Shown: positions 1 to 9,234 of the stretch, one piece after another
Layout: every line of letters starts with the position of its first letter
Position numbering within the stretch: the first letter of the stretch is position 1
DNA from: RYN-230 sp963813975
GTDB lineage: Bacteria; Actinomycetota; Actinomycetes; Streptosporangiales; Streptosporangiaceae
Direction of reading: 5' to 3'
DNA length: 64,000 nt
Assembly: GCA_963813975.1 (NCBI GenBank)
Contig: CAWFAP010000001.1
Span: forward strand, 744,001-808,000
Position numbers and translations under genes: made by a program
The notes under the pieces: model-generated
Told to the model about the DNA's origin: nothing
The model's database searches: none
Seen by the model: only the letters and a program-made list of their open reading frames with translations

Positions 1-2
1 CT

Positions 3-1764
3 CCCCTGGACCTGCCGGCCCTGGTGGCCCTGATGTACCGGGCCGACTGGACCACACTCAGCCTGTCCGCGACGCTCACGGTGCGGACCATGCGTGAGCC
101 CGAGCTGCCGGGCCGGGAAACCAGCTACCGGGTGCTGCTCTGCCCGGGCGGGAAATACCGCATCAGCCCAGCCGCCGACCCCGGCCGGGTGCTCGAAGTC
201 TGTGACAGCGAGACAGCCTGGGTCGTCGTGTCGGGGCAGCCCGCGGAGGCCGGGGCGGACGCGGAGGAGCAGCCCCCGGTTCCCCCGCGGCGGGCGGTGC
301 GGAGACCAGCGGCCGGCCCGGGGTCGCCGTTCGAGGAGCTACTGATTCCGGCGACTCTGCTCAGCCGGTACACCCTCGAACTCGCCGGGGCGGGGGCAAA
401 GGGCAGCACGGGGACCAGTGGCACCGGTGCCGGGAGCGTCGGCGGCCGCGCGGCGCACCGGGTGGTGGCCCGGCCCCGCCGCATCGCGGACCGGCGGCCT
501 GATAAGTGCCCCTGACCAGGTGGTTGTGCACGTTGATGCGGAACTCGGCATCCTGCTCCGTCGCGAGGAATCCTTCGATGGGCAGCCGGTGAAGGTCATC
601 GAGCTGTCCGGGGTGCGGTCCGACCTGCCCGAGGCCGTGGATCCAGGGCAGTTCCAGCCGCCCTCCGGCGTGCCGGTCGAGGAGGCCCAAATCCCGTTCG
701 GCGGCCCCGGGGTCAGTTTGCCGGGGCTGGGGGGTGACGCGGTGCGCGCCGCTGCAGGTGTCACCGCGACCGCTATCGGGTTTGCCGTCCGCCACTGGCC
801 CTCGCCGGGGCCACCGGCTGACGATGAGGCGGCCAGGCAGATGCCGGGCGGCGGCGGGCCTACGGCCGAGGGGCCGCGGCCCGCGGGTGATGACCTGATC
901 AACCTGCTCCACCGGACGGGGCGGCCGGCCCAGGCGTTCACGGCCGAGGTTCACGAGTGGCTCGACGGCGATTTCGTCACCCACACGGTCGCGCGGGGAC
1001 GGGAGTGCCTGCCGCCGGCCCTGGACGGCATCCTGGGGCCGGACGCCGTATGGGACGCCATGGCCAGCCGCGCAGAGACCACCCACAAGGTCATGCGTCT
1101 CCGGCTGGCGCCCCCCGGCCGCTACCGAATCGACAGGCTGGCCGGCCGCTGGCGAGCCGACCCGGAAACCACCGCCTGCGATGGAGAGCGTCAGTGGCTG
1201 GTCCGCGGAACCAAGGTGACCTTCTGGGACGCCATGCCGCTACCCCGTGAGCTGGCCCGCCTCGCTGATCCGGCCTGGCTGCTGGCAGGCTTCACGTTGC
1301 GGGCGGGCGGTGAGACCGAGGTGGGAGGCCGCCGGGGCCAACTGATCATGGCGGATCGCAGGACAGGCCGGGCGGAGCCAGGCTGGCGGGCGGCGGCTGC
1401 GACCGCAGCGGACCGGGCCCGAGCAGGCCGCCCCGGCACTGTGGACCCAGGCGACCTGGACGCCGGCTGGCTCGACGATCAGGCGAGGCAGGTGGAGGCG
1501 GTTGTCGATCAGGACCTAGCCATCGTGCTCCGGGTGAAGAGTTTCGCCGGCGGCCGGCCAGTGATGTGCAACGAGATGCGTGAGCTTGTGCCCGTGATCC
1601 CGGACCCTCGCGTGTTCGAGGTTCCGGCGGGTGCACGGCGCAGCGGGCCGCTGGAGGGCTTTGGCCTGCTCTCGCCGGCCAATGTGGTGAAGGGCGCGGC
1701 CGGGCTGGGTGTAGCGGGTGCCGCGGCGCTGGTGGGCTGGCTGCAGAAACGCCCCCGGAACTAA
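3..1764 (+). CDS. Duplicated LolA-like protein, 5' end outside window, apparent +1 frameshift
   Basis: The product is of unknown function. Two copies of one domain follow each other. Copy 1 has SYRVLLCPGGKYRIS and, after the frame break, VVVHVDAELGILLRREES. Copy 2 has HKVMRLRLAPPGRYRID and VEAVVDQDLAIVLRVKSF. Each copy ends in a proline-containing linker and a short hydrophobic stretch. The 'beta-strand, W, VDxxLxIxLR' pattern resembles the LolA-like proteins common in actinomycetes; that assignment is inference. The first copy is read in the frame starting at base 3 and reaches TGA at 513-515. The homologous continuation is in the +1 frame and runs to the stop at 1762-1764. The junction reads TGC CCC TGA CCA, so slipping one base restores PDQVVVHV. 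The true start lies upstream of the window. It could be a pseudogene, a sequencing indel or a programmed shift. Confidence 0.55.
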
Positions 1765-1857
1765 GCCGGGAACGAGGTTCCGGCCGAGACTGACCACGCA
1801 GAAAAAATCTTCATCACGGTGCGTAACGTCTTCGCCGCCTAGGCCGATACCTAGATA

Positions 1858-1900
1858 GACGCGGTTGACGTGGGTACCCCCGAGCTCACGTCACCGCGTC
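1858..1900. terminator. 14-bp inverted repeat in front of dapA
   Basis: The arms at 1858-1872 and 1887-1900 pair over 14 bp with one bulged T and enclose a 14-nt loop. It lies about 95 bp after the LolA-like gene and 63 bp before the dapA start. There is no T run, so it could be a terminator of the upstream gene, a leader structure of dapA or an operator. The pairing is directly visible; the role is inference. Confidence 0.4.
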
Positions 1901-1963
1901 TTCAACGTGACCGGAGGCGGGGCACGGTGGCCCGGCCCGCCACGGCCCGGTAGCGTTCGGTTC

Positions 1964-2878
1964 ATGACAGCAACCCAGCCCGCCGCCGCGGATGCCCCGT
2001 TCGGCCGGATGCTGACCGCCATGATCACGCCGATGACCGCCGATGGCGGCATCGACTACGACGGCGCCGCCCGCCTCGCCACCTACCTGGTGGACGAGAT
2101 GCGTAACGACGGCCTGGTGATCAGCGGGACCACCGGCGAGTCGCCGACCACGACGGACGGCGAGAAGGAACGGCTGCTCCGCGCCGTGATCGAGGCGGTA
2201 GGCGACCGGGCCGCCGTCGTGGCCGGGGTCGGTACCAACGACACCGCGCACACATGCGAGCTGGCCCGCCAGGCCGAGCGGGCCGGCGCGTCGGGGCTGC
2301 TCCTGGTCACGCCGTACTACAACAAGCCCCCGCAGAGCGGGCTCGTGGCCCACTTCACCAGGGCCGCCGACGCCACCGGCCTGCCGGTCATCCTGTACGA
2401 CATACCCGGGCGGACCGCGACCCCCATCGCCACCGAGAGCCTGCTCCAGCTGGCCGAGCACCCGCGCATCGTGGCCGTCAAGGACGCCAAGGGTGATCTG
2501 GGCGCGGGTTCCCTGGTCATGATGGCCACCGACCTGGTCTTCTACTGCGGCGACGACATGCTGAACCTGCCCTGGCTGTCGGTCGGGGCGGCCGGCTTCG
2601 TGAGCGTGGTCGGCCACGTGGCGGGCGACCGGCTGCACGACATGATCGAGGCGTACCAGGCCGGGCGGGTCGGCGAGGCCCGCCGGATCCACTATGACCT
2701 GCTGCCGCTTTACACCGGCATCATGACCCGCACCCAGGGCGTGATCACGACCAAGGCGGCGCTGGGCCTGCTTGGCCTGCCCGGCGGCCCAGTCCGCGGC
2801 CCGCTCATCGATGCGACGCCGGCCCAAATCGAACAACTGCGAGCCGACCTGGTCGCTGGAGGCGTGAAGATCAAGTGA
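1964..2878 (+). CDS. dapA: 4-hydroxy-tetrahydrodipicolinate synthase
   Basis: This enzyme condenses pyruvate with aspartate semialdehyde, the first committed step of the diaminopimelate/lysine pathway, in the cytoplasm. The 304-residue product has the full class I aldolase set: TT pair at 56-57 in GTTGESPTT, Tyr119 in TPYYNKPPQ, Tyr145 and Arg150 in YDIPGRT, and Schiff-base Lys173 in VAVKDAKGD. All sit exactly 12 residues beyond the E. coli positions. The ATG at 1964 is chosen because a longer open frame upstream adds 33 residues unlike the family. The stop overlaps the GTG start of the RNase J gene (GTGA), so the two are probably translationally coupled; this dapA-rnj pairing is common in actinomycetes. 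Confidence 0.96.
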   Translation: MTATQPAAADAPFGRMLTAMITPMTADGGIDYDGAARLATYLVDEMRNDGLVISGTTGESPTTTDGEKERLLRAVIEAVGDRAAVVAGVGTNDTAHTCELARQAERAGASGLLLVTPYYNKPPQSGLVAHFTRAADATGLPVILYDIPGRTATPIATESLLQLAEHPRIVAVKDAKGDLGAGSLVMMATDLVFYCGDDMLNLPWLSVGAAGFVSVVGHVAGDRLHDMIEAYQAGRVGEARRIHYDLLPLYTGIMTRTQGVITTKAALGLLGLPGGPVRGPLIDATPAQIEQLRADLVAGGVKIK

Positions 2879-4569
2879 GTCACCCCCATCCGGAGCTCGG
2901 CGCACCGCCGGCCCTCCCGTCCGGCACGCTCCGCATCGTGGGCCTCGGAGGCCTGGGCGAGATCGGCCGGAACATGACCGTGTTCGAGTACCAGGGCCGC
3001 CTGCTCATCGTGGACTGCGGTGTGCTGTTCCCCGAGCCGGACCAGCCCGGCGTGGACCTCATCCTGCCCGACTTCACCTCACTCGACGGCCGGCTGGATG
3101 ACATCGAGGCGATGGTCCTCACCCACGCGCATGAGGACCACATCGGTGCGGTGCCCTACCTGCTGCGGCGGCGGGACAACATCCCCCTGGTCGGCTCGCG
3201 GCTGACGCTGGCCCTGATCCGCAGCAAGCTCACCGAGCACCGGATCACTCCGGCCGCGGTGGAGGTCGCCGAGGGCGGGCGCCAGTCGTTCGGCCCCTTC
3301 GACCTGGAGTTCTTCGCGGTCAACCACTCGATCCCGGATGCGCTCGCGGTGGCCATCACCACCCCGGCGGGCGTGGTGCTGCACACCGGCGACTTCAAGA
3401 TGGACCAGCTGCCGCTGGACGGCCGGCTGACCGACCTGGGCGGGTTCGCGCGGCGCGGCGCCGAGGGCGTCAACCTGCTCATGTCCGACTCCACCAACGC
3501 CGAGGTCCCCGGCATCGTGACCAGCGAGCGGGCTATCTCGCCAGTCCTCAACGAGATCTTCGCGAGCACGCAGCAGCGGATCATCGTGGCCTGCTTCGCC
3601 AGCCACGTGCACCGGGTCCAGCAGGTGCTCGACGCGGCCGCCGCGCACGGCCGGAGAGTGGCCTTCGTCGGCCGGTCCATGGTGCGGAACATGGGCGTGG
3701 CCCGCGATCTCGGATATCTGCGGGTCCCCTCGATCCGCGGCGGCCTGCTGGTGGACCCGCGCGACGCCGAGGGCATGCCGCCCGGCGAGGTCGTGCTGGT
3801 CTGCACCGGATCGCAAGGGGAGCCGATGTCGGCGCTGTCCCGGATGGCCGCCCGGGACCATCCGATCCGGATCGCCGAGGGCGACACGGTCATCCTGGCC
3901 TCCTCGCTGATCCCGGGCAACGAGTCCGCCGTGTACCGCGTGATCAACGAGCTGACCCGGTGGGGGGCCCGGGTGGTGCACAAGGGCAACGCGCTGGTCC
4001 ACGTGTCCGGTCACGCGCCCGCAGGTGAGCTGCTGTACGTGCTGAATCAGGTAAAACCGCGCAACTTCATGCCGGTGCACGGGGAGTGGCGGCACCTGCG
4101 GGCGCACGCCCAGCTGGCTGAGCTGACCGGCGTCCCGCACGGCAACGTCGTGATCGCCGAGGATGGCGTGGTCGTCGATCTGGCCCAGGGCCAGGCCAAG
4201 GTCGTGGGCAAGGTGCCGTGTGGCTACGTCTACGTGGACGGCCTGTCCGTCGGCGAGGTGACCGAGAGCTCGCTGAAGGACCGGCGGATCCTCGGCGAGG
4301 AGGGCTTCCTCTCGGTGGTCATCGTGGTCAACTCGACCAGCGGCAAGCTGGTGGCCGGGCCGGAGATCCATGCCCGCGGGTCAGGCATCGACGACTCCGC
4401 GCTCAGCGAGGTCCGGCCCAAGATCGAGGAGGCGCTGGCGCGTGCGGCCGCGGACGGGATCAACGACGCCCATCAGCTGGGCCAGCTGGTCCGGCGCACG
4501 GTCGGGCGCTGGGTCAACGACAGTTACCGGCGGCGGCCCATGATCATTCCGGTGGTCATCGAGGTCTGA
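2875..4569 (+). CDS. rnj: Ribonuclease J
   Basis: A 564-residue metallo-beta-lactamase/beta-CASP nuclease with endo- and 5'-3' exoribonuclease activity in RNA processing and decay. The zinc-binding HAHEDH motif is at residues 84-89. Further signatures are VNHSIPDALAV and LHTGDFKMD, the beta-CASP segment around SDSTNAEVPG, and VSGHAPAGELL. The GTG start overlaps the dapA stop by four bases and is preceded by GGAGG about 12 bases upstream. A second RNase family, RNase Y, is encoded further along, so both endonuclease systems coexist in this genome. Confidence 0.95.
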   Translation: MSHPHPELGAPPALPSGTLRIVGLGGLGEIGRNMTVFEYQGRLLIVDCGVLFPEPDQPGVDLILPDFTSLDGRLDDIEAMVLTHAHEDHIGAVPYLLRRRDNIPLVGSRLTLALIRSKLTEHRITPAAVEVAEGGRQSFGPFDLEFFAVNHSIPDALAVAITTPAGVVLHTGDFKMDQLPLDGRLTDLGGFARRGAEGVNLLMSDSTNAEVPGIVTSERAISPVLNEIFASTQQRIIVACFASHVHRVQQVLDAAAAHGRRVAFVGRSMVRNMGVARDLGYLRVPSIRGGLLVDPRDAEGMPPGEVVLVCTGSQGEPMSALSRMAARDHPIRIAEGDTVILASSLIPGNESAVYRVINELTRWGARVVHKGNALVHVSGHAPAGELLYVLNQVKPRNFMPVHGEWRHLRAHAQLAELTGVPHGNVVIAEDGVVVDLAQGQAKVVGKVPCGYVYVDGLSVGEVTESSLKDRRILGEEGFLSVVIVVNSTSGKLVAGPEIHARGSGIDDSALSEVRPKIEEALARAAADGINDAHQLGQLVRRTVGRWVNDSYRRRPMIIPVVIEV

Positions 4570-4604
4570 GTTCTCTCGTGCCCTGGGGGACGATCGCTGG
4601 AACC

Positions 4605-4620
4605 CCCGGCTTTCGCCGGG
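4605..4620. terminator. Small stem-loop between convergent genes
   Basis: CCCGGC and GCCGGG form a 6-bp stem around a TTTC loop in the 105-bp gap between the convergent RNase J and HD-protein genes. There is no T run. A bidirectional terminator is plausible but weakly supported. Confidence 0.3.
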
Positions 4621-4674
4621 CCGGAGGGAACACGCTCCGGCGCACCCCCGCCCCGCCGGCGAAATCAAGCCCCG

Positions 4675-5295
4675 CTAACGCGTGGCGCCGGCCTCGTGCT
4701 GCCGGACCAGCTGGCGGAGCAGCGGCCGGTAGTAACCGAAGGCGGGCACCACGGCCGCGGGGTCCTTGGCCGCGTCGTCCCAGCGGCGCAGCCGCAGCGC
4801 GGCCTGGCACCACGGGCTGGCCTCGAACTCCGCGGTCTCGGCCGGGGTCATCGGGCCGCCCTGGGTGCGCAGCGTGTGCAGTGAGGCCGCGGACAGGCCG
4901 CCGAAGTACCCGGGCTCCACCGCGCACAGGTACCGCTTGGCCGCGACGTGCAGCCGGACCGGCTCGGTCACCCCCGGCCCGAACCACTGCGCCAGCCAGT
5001 CCGCACCCTGGTCACCGTGCCGGTGGCCGGGGTCACCGGGCCGGTGGCCGGTGGCCCGCGCCCGCTGGCGGCCGCCGGCCACCCCGGTGAAGTGACCCAC
5101 GTCGTGCAGCAGGGCCGCGGCGGCCAGCTCGGGTGCCGCGCCCGCCCCCTCGGCGAGGGCCGCGGCCTGCAGCATGTGCTGGGCCTGGGTCACGGCCTCG
5201 CCGGGATATTCGCCGGCGCCCTCGGCGGCGAAGAGGTCCGCGATGACCCGTACCGGGTCCGCTGATGTCATGTCCGGTCCTTCCGCTCCGTTCAT
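4675..5295 (-). CDS. PhnZ-like HD-domain protein
   Basis: An HD-superfamily protein of 206 residues (198 if the second Met at 5271 is used). Metal-ligand motifs are LLHDVGHF (His-Asp), HGDQGADWL and RLHVAAKRYLC. The N-terminal segment EYPGEAVTQAQHMLQAA and the tail SPWCQAALRLRRWDDAAK match the family that includes PhnZ, the mixed-valent di-iron oxygenase cleaving 2-amino-1-hydroxyethylphosphonate. No PhnY or other phosphonate gene lies nearby, so the substrate is open; general annotation pipelines call such proteins HD phosphohydrolases. It is convergent with RNase J and divergent from ftsK. Confidence 0.75.
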   Translation of the reverse strand: MNGAEGPDMTSADPVRVIADLFAAEGAGEYPGEAVTQAQHMLQAAALAEGAGAAPELAAAALLHDVGHFTGVAGGRQRARATGHRPGDPGHRHGDQGADWLAQWFGPGVTEPVRLHVAAKRYLCAVEPGYFGGLSAASLHTLRTQGGPMTPAETAEFEASPWCQAALRLRRWDDAAKDPAAVVPAFGYYRPLLRQLVRQHEAGATR

Positions 5296-5472
5296 GATCG
5301 TGCGGAGATTCCCCCAGAGTGGCCTGCGGGAACGCCCCTGCCAACGGGAAGAGCTGAGTATTCGCGCACCCGCCAGACCAGCGATAACCGCCGTTCACCC
5401 GGCCCGAAGATCATTGCGACACGCCCGCACGCTTCCGGCTGCACCACGCTGATCGTGGGTACTTTGGGCATC

Positions 5473-8301
5473 ATGGCTACTCGTGTCGCTAAGGGCACCC
5501 CCCGCCCCCGGGCGGACGCACCGGGTGGGCAGGCACGCCCGGCGGCCGGGCAGGGCCGCGCTCCGGGCGGCCAGGGCCGTACATCCGGCGGTGCCGGGCG
5601 GCCGGCCAGCGGGCGGACCTCCAGCAGCAAGAACGCGATGCCCGCGCGCACCCGCCAGGGCCAGAGCCGCAGCGGGCCGCCCCGCCCGGGCCAGAAGCGG
5701 TCCGGCCAGAGCCGCTCCGGGCCGAACCGCTCCGGGCAGGGCCGGAAACGGCCGGCCAGTAAGCGCCGTTCCCGCGGGGCCGCGGCGCGGCCGCCGCACC
5801 GGACGGCCGACCCGATCCTGATCCTGGCCGGCTGGCTGGCCCGGCTGGTGGCCGGGCTGTGGATGATGGCCGCGCACGCGGTCGGTTTCGGCGCCCGGAG
5901 GTTCGGGAACAGCGCGCGTGACCTGGACCCGTTGCACCAGCGGGACGGCGTGGGCCTGGGCTTCCTGGCGGCGGCCTTCCTCGTCGCCGCCACGACCTGG
6001 TTCCACATGCACAACGTCGTCGGGCGGCTGCTGGCTGACGTGTTCCTCGGCGCGTTCGGCTCGGCCGCCTGGACCGTGCCCCTGCTGCTCGGCCTGCTCG
6101 CCTGGCGGTTCCTGCGCCATCCCGACCGCAACGCGCAAACCGGGCGGATGGTGATCGGCTGGAGTTGCCTGCTGCTCGGCGGGCTGGGCCTGGTGCACAT
6201 CGCGGCGGGCACGCCGCAGCCGGCCGCCGGGGTGAGCGCCATGCGGTCCGGCGCCGGGCTGATCGGCTTCTTCGTCTCGGCCCCGCTGGTGGCCGCGCTG
6301 ACCCCGTGGATCGCCGCGCCGCTGCTCGCGCTGGTCAGCGGATTCGGGCTGCTGGTGATCACCGGGACGCCGGTGCACCGGGTACCCGACCGGCTGGCCG
6401 AACTGCGGGGCTTCGCCCAGCGGATGGGCGACATCGACCTGGAGAACCTGGAGGACGATCCCGCCGGGGAGATCGAGGGCTCCACGACGGCCAGGCCGCT
6501 GCCGCGGGGCCGGGGCAAGCGGCCCCCGGCCATCGAGGCGGGCGACCATCACCGGCCCTATGACACGCCCATCCTCGGGGACGGCCCTGGGAAGGCGCGC
6601 CTGCGGCGCGGGGCCGCGGTGCCCCCGGACGCGGACACGGTCGTTCCGCCCGCCGAGGACCCGGACGAGTCCCTGCTCGACGCGCTGGGCTTCGGGGCCG
6701 CCGGAGCGGGCGCCACGGCGGCGGCGCACGAGGCAGCACCCGGGAGTGCCGTACGGCCGGAGGCGGGCCCGCCCGACCTCGCCGCGGGGCCGGCCCGGGG
6801 TGAGCAGCTGACCCTGACCGGGTCGGCCGAGTCCAGTTACATCCTGCCGCCGATGGCGCTGCTCAAGCCGGGCAGCGCGCCCAAGGAGCGGACCAGGGCC
6901 AACGACGTGGTGGTCCGCGCGCTGACCGAGGTGCTGGAGCAGTTCGAGGTGGACGCGCGGGTCACCGGGTTCAAGCGCGGGCCCACGGTGACCAGGTACG
7001 AGATCGAGCTCGGCCCGGCGGTGAAGGTCGAGCGGGTCACCGCGCTGACCAAGAACATCGCCTACGCGGTCAAGAGCGCGGACGTGCGGATCATCTCCCC
7101 GATCCCGGGCAAGTCCGCGATCGGGGTCGAGATCCCGAACGCGGACAAGGAGATCGTCAGCCTGGGCGATGTGCTGCGCTCTCCGGTGGCCGTCACCGAC
7201 CACCACCCGATGGTGGTGGGCCTGGGCAAGGACGTCGAAGGCCGGACCGTGGTGGCGAACCTGGCCAAGATGCCGCACATGCTGATCGCGGGAGCGACCG
7301 GCGCGGGAAAGTCAACGTGCATTAACGGCCTCATTACCTCGATTTTGCTTCGCGCTACCACGGACGATGTCCGGATGATCCTGGTCGACCCCAAGCGGGT
7401 CGAGCTGGCCATTTACCAGGGAATACCGCATCTCTACACGCCTATCATCACGAACCCGAAGAAGGCGGCCGAGGCGCTGCAATGGGTCGTTGGTGAAATG
7501 GACCGCCGTTATGACGATCTGGCGGCATTCGGGTTCCGGCATATCGATGACTTCAATAAGGCGGTCCGGTCGGGCAAGCTGGCCCCGCCGGCGGGCAGCG
7601 AGCGGGTCCTGATCCCGTACCCGTACCTGCTGGTCATCGTGGATGAGCTCGCCGACCTGATGATGGTCGCCCCGCGCGACGTCGAGGACTCGGTGGTCCG
7701 CATCACCCAGCTCGCCCGGGCGGCCGGCATCCACCTCGTGCTGGCCACCCAGCGGCCCAGCGTGGACGTGGTGACCGGGCTCATCAAGGCGAACGTGCCG
7801 TCGCGGCTGGCCTTCGCCACCTCCAGCCTGACCGACAGCCGCGTGATCCTGGACCAGCCCGGCGCGGAGAAGCTGGTCGGTCAGGGTGACTGCCTGTTCC
7901 TGCCCATGGGCGCCAGCAAGCCGCTGCGCCTGCAGAATGCCTTCGTCACGGAGAAGGAAATCCGTGAGGTGGTCAGTCACTGCACGAAGCAGGCGCAGCC
8001 GACCTACCGGGAAGACGTGGCCGCGCCCGAGGGCAAGCAGCGGGAGATCGACGCCGACATCGGCGACGACCTGGAACTGCTGATGCAGGCCGCGGAGCTG
8101 GTCATCCGGACCCAGTTCGGTTCCACCTCGATGCTGCAGCGCAAGCTGCGGGTCGGGTTCGCCAAGGCGGGCCGCCTGATGGACCTGCTGGAAAGCCGTA
8201 ACATCGTCGGGCCGAGTGAGGGTTCCAAGGCCAGGGATGTCCTGGTCCGGCCAGATGACGTGGACAGCGTGATTGATTCTCTGCGGGGCGGGCAGGACTG
8301 A
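5473..8301 (+). CDS. ftsK: DNA translocase FtsK/SpoIIIE
   Basis: This septum-anchored motor pumps chromosomal DNA during division or sporulation. The 942-residue product has an Arg/Gly-rich basic N-terminus of about 110 residues and hydrophobic segments between about 115 and 300, followed by an acidic/Pro linker. A translocase core has Walker A GATGAGKST at about 607-615 and Walker B LLVIVDELADLMMV near 724. A C-terminal winged-helix gamma domain contains SMLQRKLRVGFAKAGRLMD. An ATG at 5473 is preferred over the in-frame GTG at 5455 because MATRVAKGT is the more typical beginning. Around 7310-7570, just after Walker A, codons are noticeably AT-richer than in the rest of the gene. Confidence 0.94.
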   Translation: MATRVAKGTPRPRADAPGGQARPAAGQGRAPGGQGRTSGGAGRPASGRTSSSKNAMPARTRQGQSRSGPPRPGQKRSGQSRSGPNRSGQGRKRPASKRRSRGAAARPPHRTADPILILAGWLARLVAGLWMMAAHAVGFGARRFGNSARDLDPLHQRDGVGLGFLAAAFLVAATTWFHMHNVVGRLLADVFLGAFGSAAWTVPLLLGLLAWRFLRHPDRNAQTGRMVIGWSCLLLGGLGLVHIAAGTPQPAAGVSAMRSGAGLIGFFVSAPLVAALTPWIAAPLLALVSGFGLLVITGTPVHRVPDRLAELRGFAQRMGDIDLENLEDDPAGEIEGSTTARPLPRGRGKRPPAIEAGDHHRPYDTPILGDGPGKARLRRGAAVPPDADTVVPPAEDPDESLLDALGFGAAGAGATAAAHEAAPGSAVRPEAGPPDLAAGPARGEQLTLTGSAESSYILPPMALLKPGSAPKERTRANDVVVRALTEVLEQFEVDARVTGFKRGPTVTRYEIELGPAVKVERVTALTKNIAYAVKSADVRIISPIPGKSAIGVEIPNADKEIVSLGDVLRSPVAVTDHHPMVVGLGKDVEGRTVVANLAKMPHMLIAGATGAGKSTCINGLITSILLRATTDDVRMILVDPKRVELAIYQGIPHLYTPIITNPKKAAEALQWVVGEMDRRYDDLAAFGFRHIDDFNKAVRSGKLAPPAGSERVLIPYPYLLVIVDELADLMMVAPRDVEDSVVRITQLARAAGIHLVLATQRPSVDVVTGLIKANVPSRLAFATSSLTDSRVILDQPGAEKLVGQGDCLFLPMGASKPLRLQNAFVTEKEIREVVSHCTKQAQPTYREDVAAPEGKQREIDADIGDDLELLMQAAELVIRTQFGSTSMLQRKLRVGFAKAGRLMDLLESRNIVGPSEGSKARDVLVRPDDVDSVIDSLRGGQD

Positions 8302-8308
8302 TCTAGGC

Positions 8309-8326
8309 CACGGCCTCTTCGCCGTG
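8309..8326 (+). terminator. Hairpin after ftsK
   Basis: CACGGC and GCCGTG form a 6-bp stem around CTCTTC, 7 bp after the ftsK stop. It has no T tract, so it is only a tentative terminator. Confidence 0.28.
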
Positions 8327-8445
8327 TCCCAGGGGGATGTCTACACTTGTTAGCGGCCCGGATATTCGGCGGGCTGCTCGCATCCGGTTACTGCTCCCGC
8401 TACCCGGGGCGGTGCGCAGTGCGATATGGCAGTGGAGGCGTTGGC

Positions 8446-9199
8446 GTGAGCATTGGTGACGCCCTGGCAGATGCGCGCCGCCAGGCGGGTCTCACCATTA
8501 CGCAGGTTAGCCAGAGAACCTGCATCAGAGAGACAATCATCCGGGGGATCGAGCACAGTGACTTCTCCGCCTGCGGCGGTGATTTCTATGCCCGGGGTCA
8601 CATCCGGAGCGTCGCGCGGGCCGTGGGGGCCGACGACGAGGAGCTGATCCGGGAGTACGACGCCATGCACGGCGCACCGCAGGCGATCAGGGCCGCGGAC
8701 GTGTTCGAGCCGGCCACTCCGATCAAGATCAAAGAGCGGCGGCGGCCCAACTGGAGCCTGGCCATGATCCTGGTCCTGGCGGTCATCGCCGGGTACGGGA
8801 TCTACCGCGTGGTCGAACTCGACGACGGCGCATGCCGCACGAACCCAGGCCAGCTCGGGCCGGCTGCCGCAGGCGCACCAGACGCACCCCGCCACGGTCC
8901 CGTCCACGCCCGCGGCCACGCCGGCCGCGCCCGCCGCGAACCCGAACGTGGTGATCAGCCTGACCGCGATCCAGGACTGCTGGGTCGAGTTCACCAAGCC
9001 GGACGGCCGGTTCCTGGTCCAGGCCTACGTGGTCGGGGGGAGCTCGAAGACGTGGACCTTCTCCCGGGCGGTCAAGATGGACATCGGCAATCCCGGGGGG
9101 ATCGTGCTCACGGTCAACGGCAGGAAACTTCGCCACCCCGGCGTCGTGGGCCAGCCGGTCATGCTGAGCCTGGGGCCCGGGAAGCCGGTCGCCGGCTAA
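8446..9199 (+). CDS. RodZ-like HTH membrane protein, split by a frame break
   Basis: RodZ-type proteins have a cytoplasmic HTH domain, one membrane helix and a periplasmic beta domain, and link cell shape or division to the envelope. The GTG at 8446, with GGAGG 8 bases upstream, begins SIGDALADARRQAGLTITQVS, a typical RodZ/HTH-25 start. The transmembrane segment LAMILVLAVIAGYGIYRVV follows. The Thr/Pro/Ala linker and the DUF4115-like domain (VVISLTAIQDCWVEFTKPDG ... GIVLTVNGRKL) are in the +1 frame and end at 9199. Without a shift, the first frame continues as unrelated Arg/Gly-rich residues to 9225. The break lies near 8800-8820, immediately after the membrane helix. It sits between ftsK and rimO, as in Streptomyces. 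Confidence 0.7.
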
Positions 9200-9234
9200 C
9201 AGCAGCACCAGGGCCCTTACCGTAGGCTTCCGGT

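Noticed and set aside
1886..2905. Open frame of 339 codons antisense to dapA
   Set aside because: Pro/Gly/Arg/His-rich with no family motifs; a by-product of high GC. dapA is unmistakable on the other strand.
8347..8445. Upstream extension of the RodZ-like gene
   Set aside because: The frame is open from 8347, but the GTG at 8446 has a well-spaced GGAGG and gives the family N-terminus.
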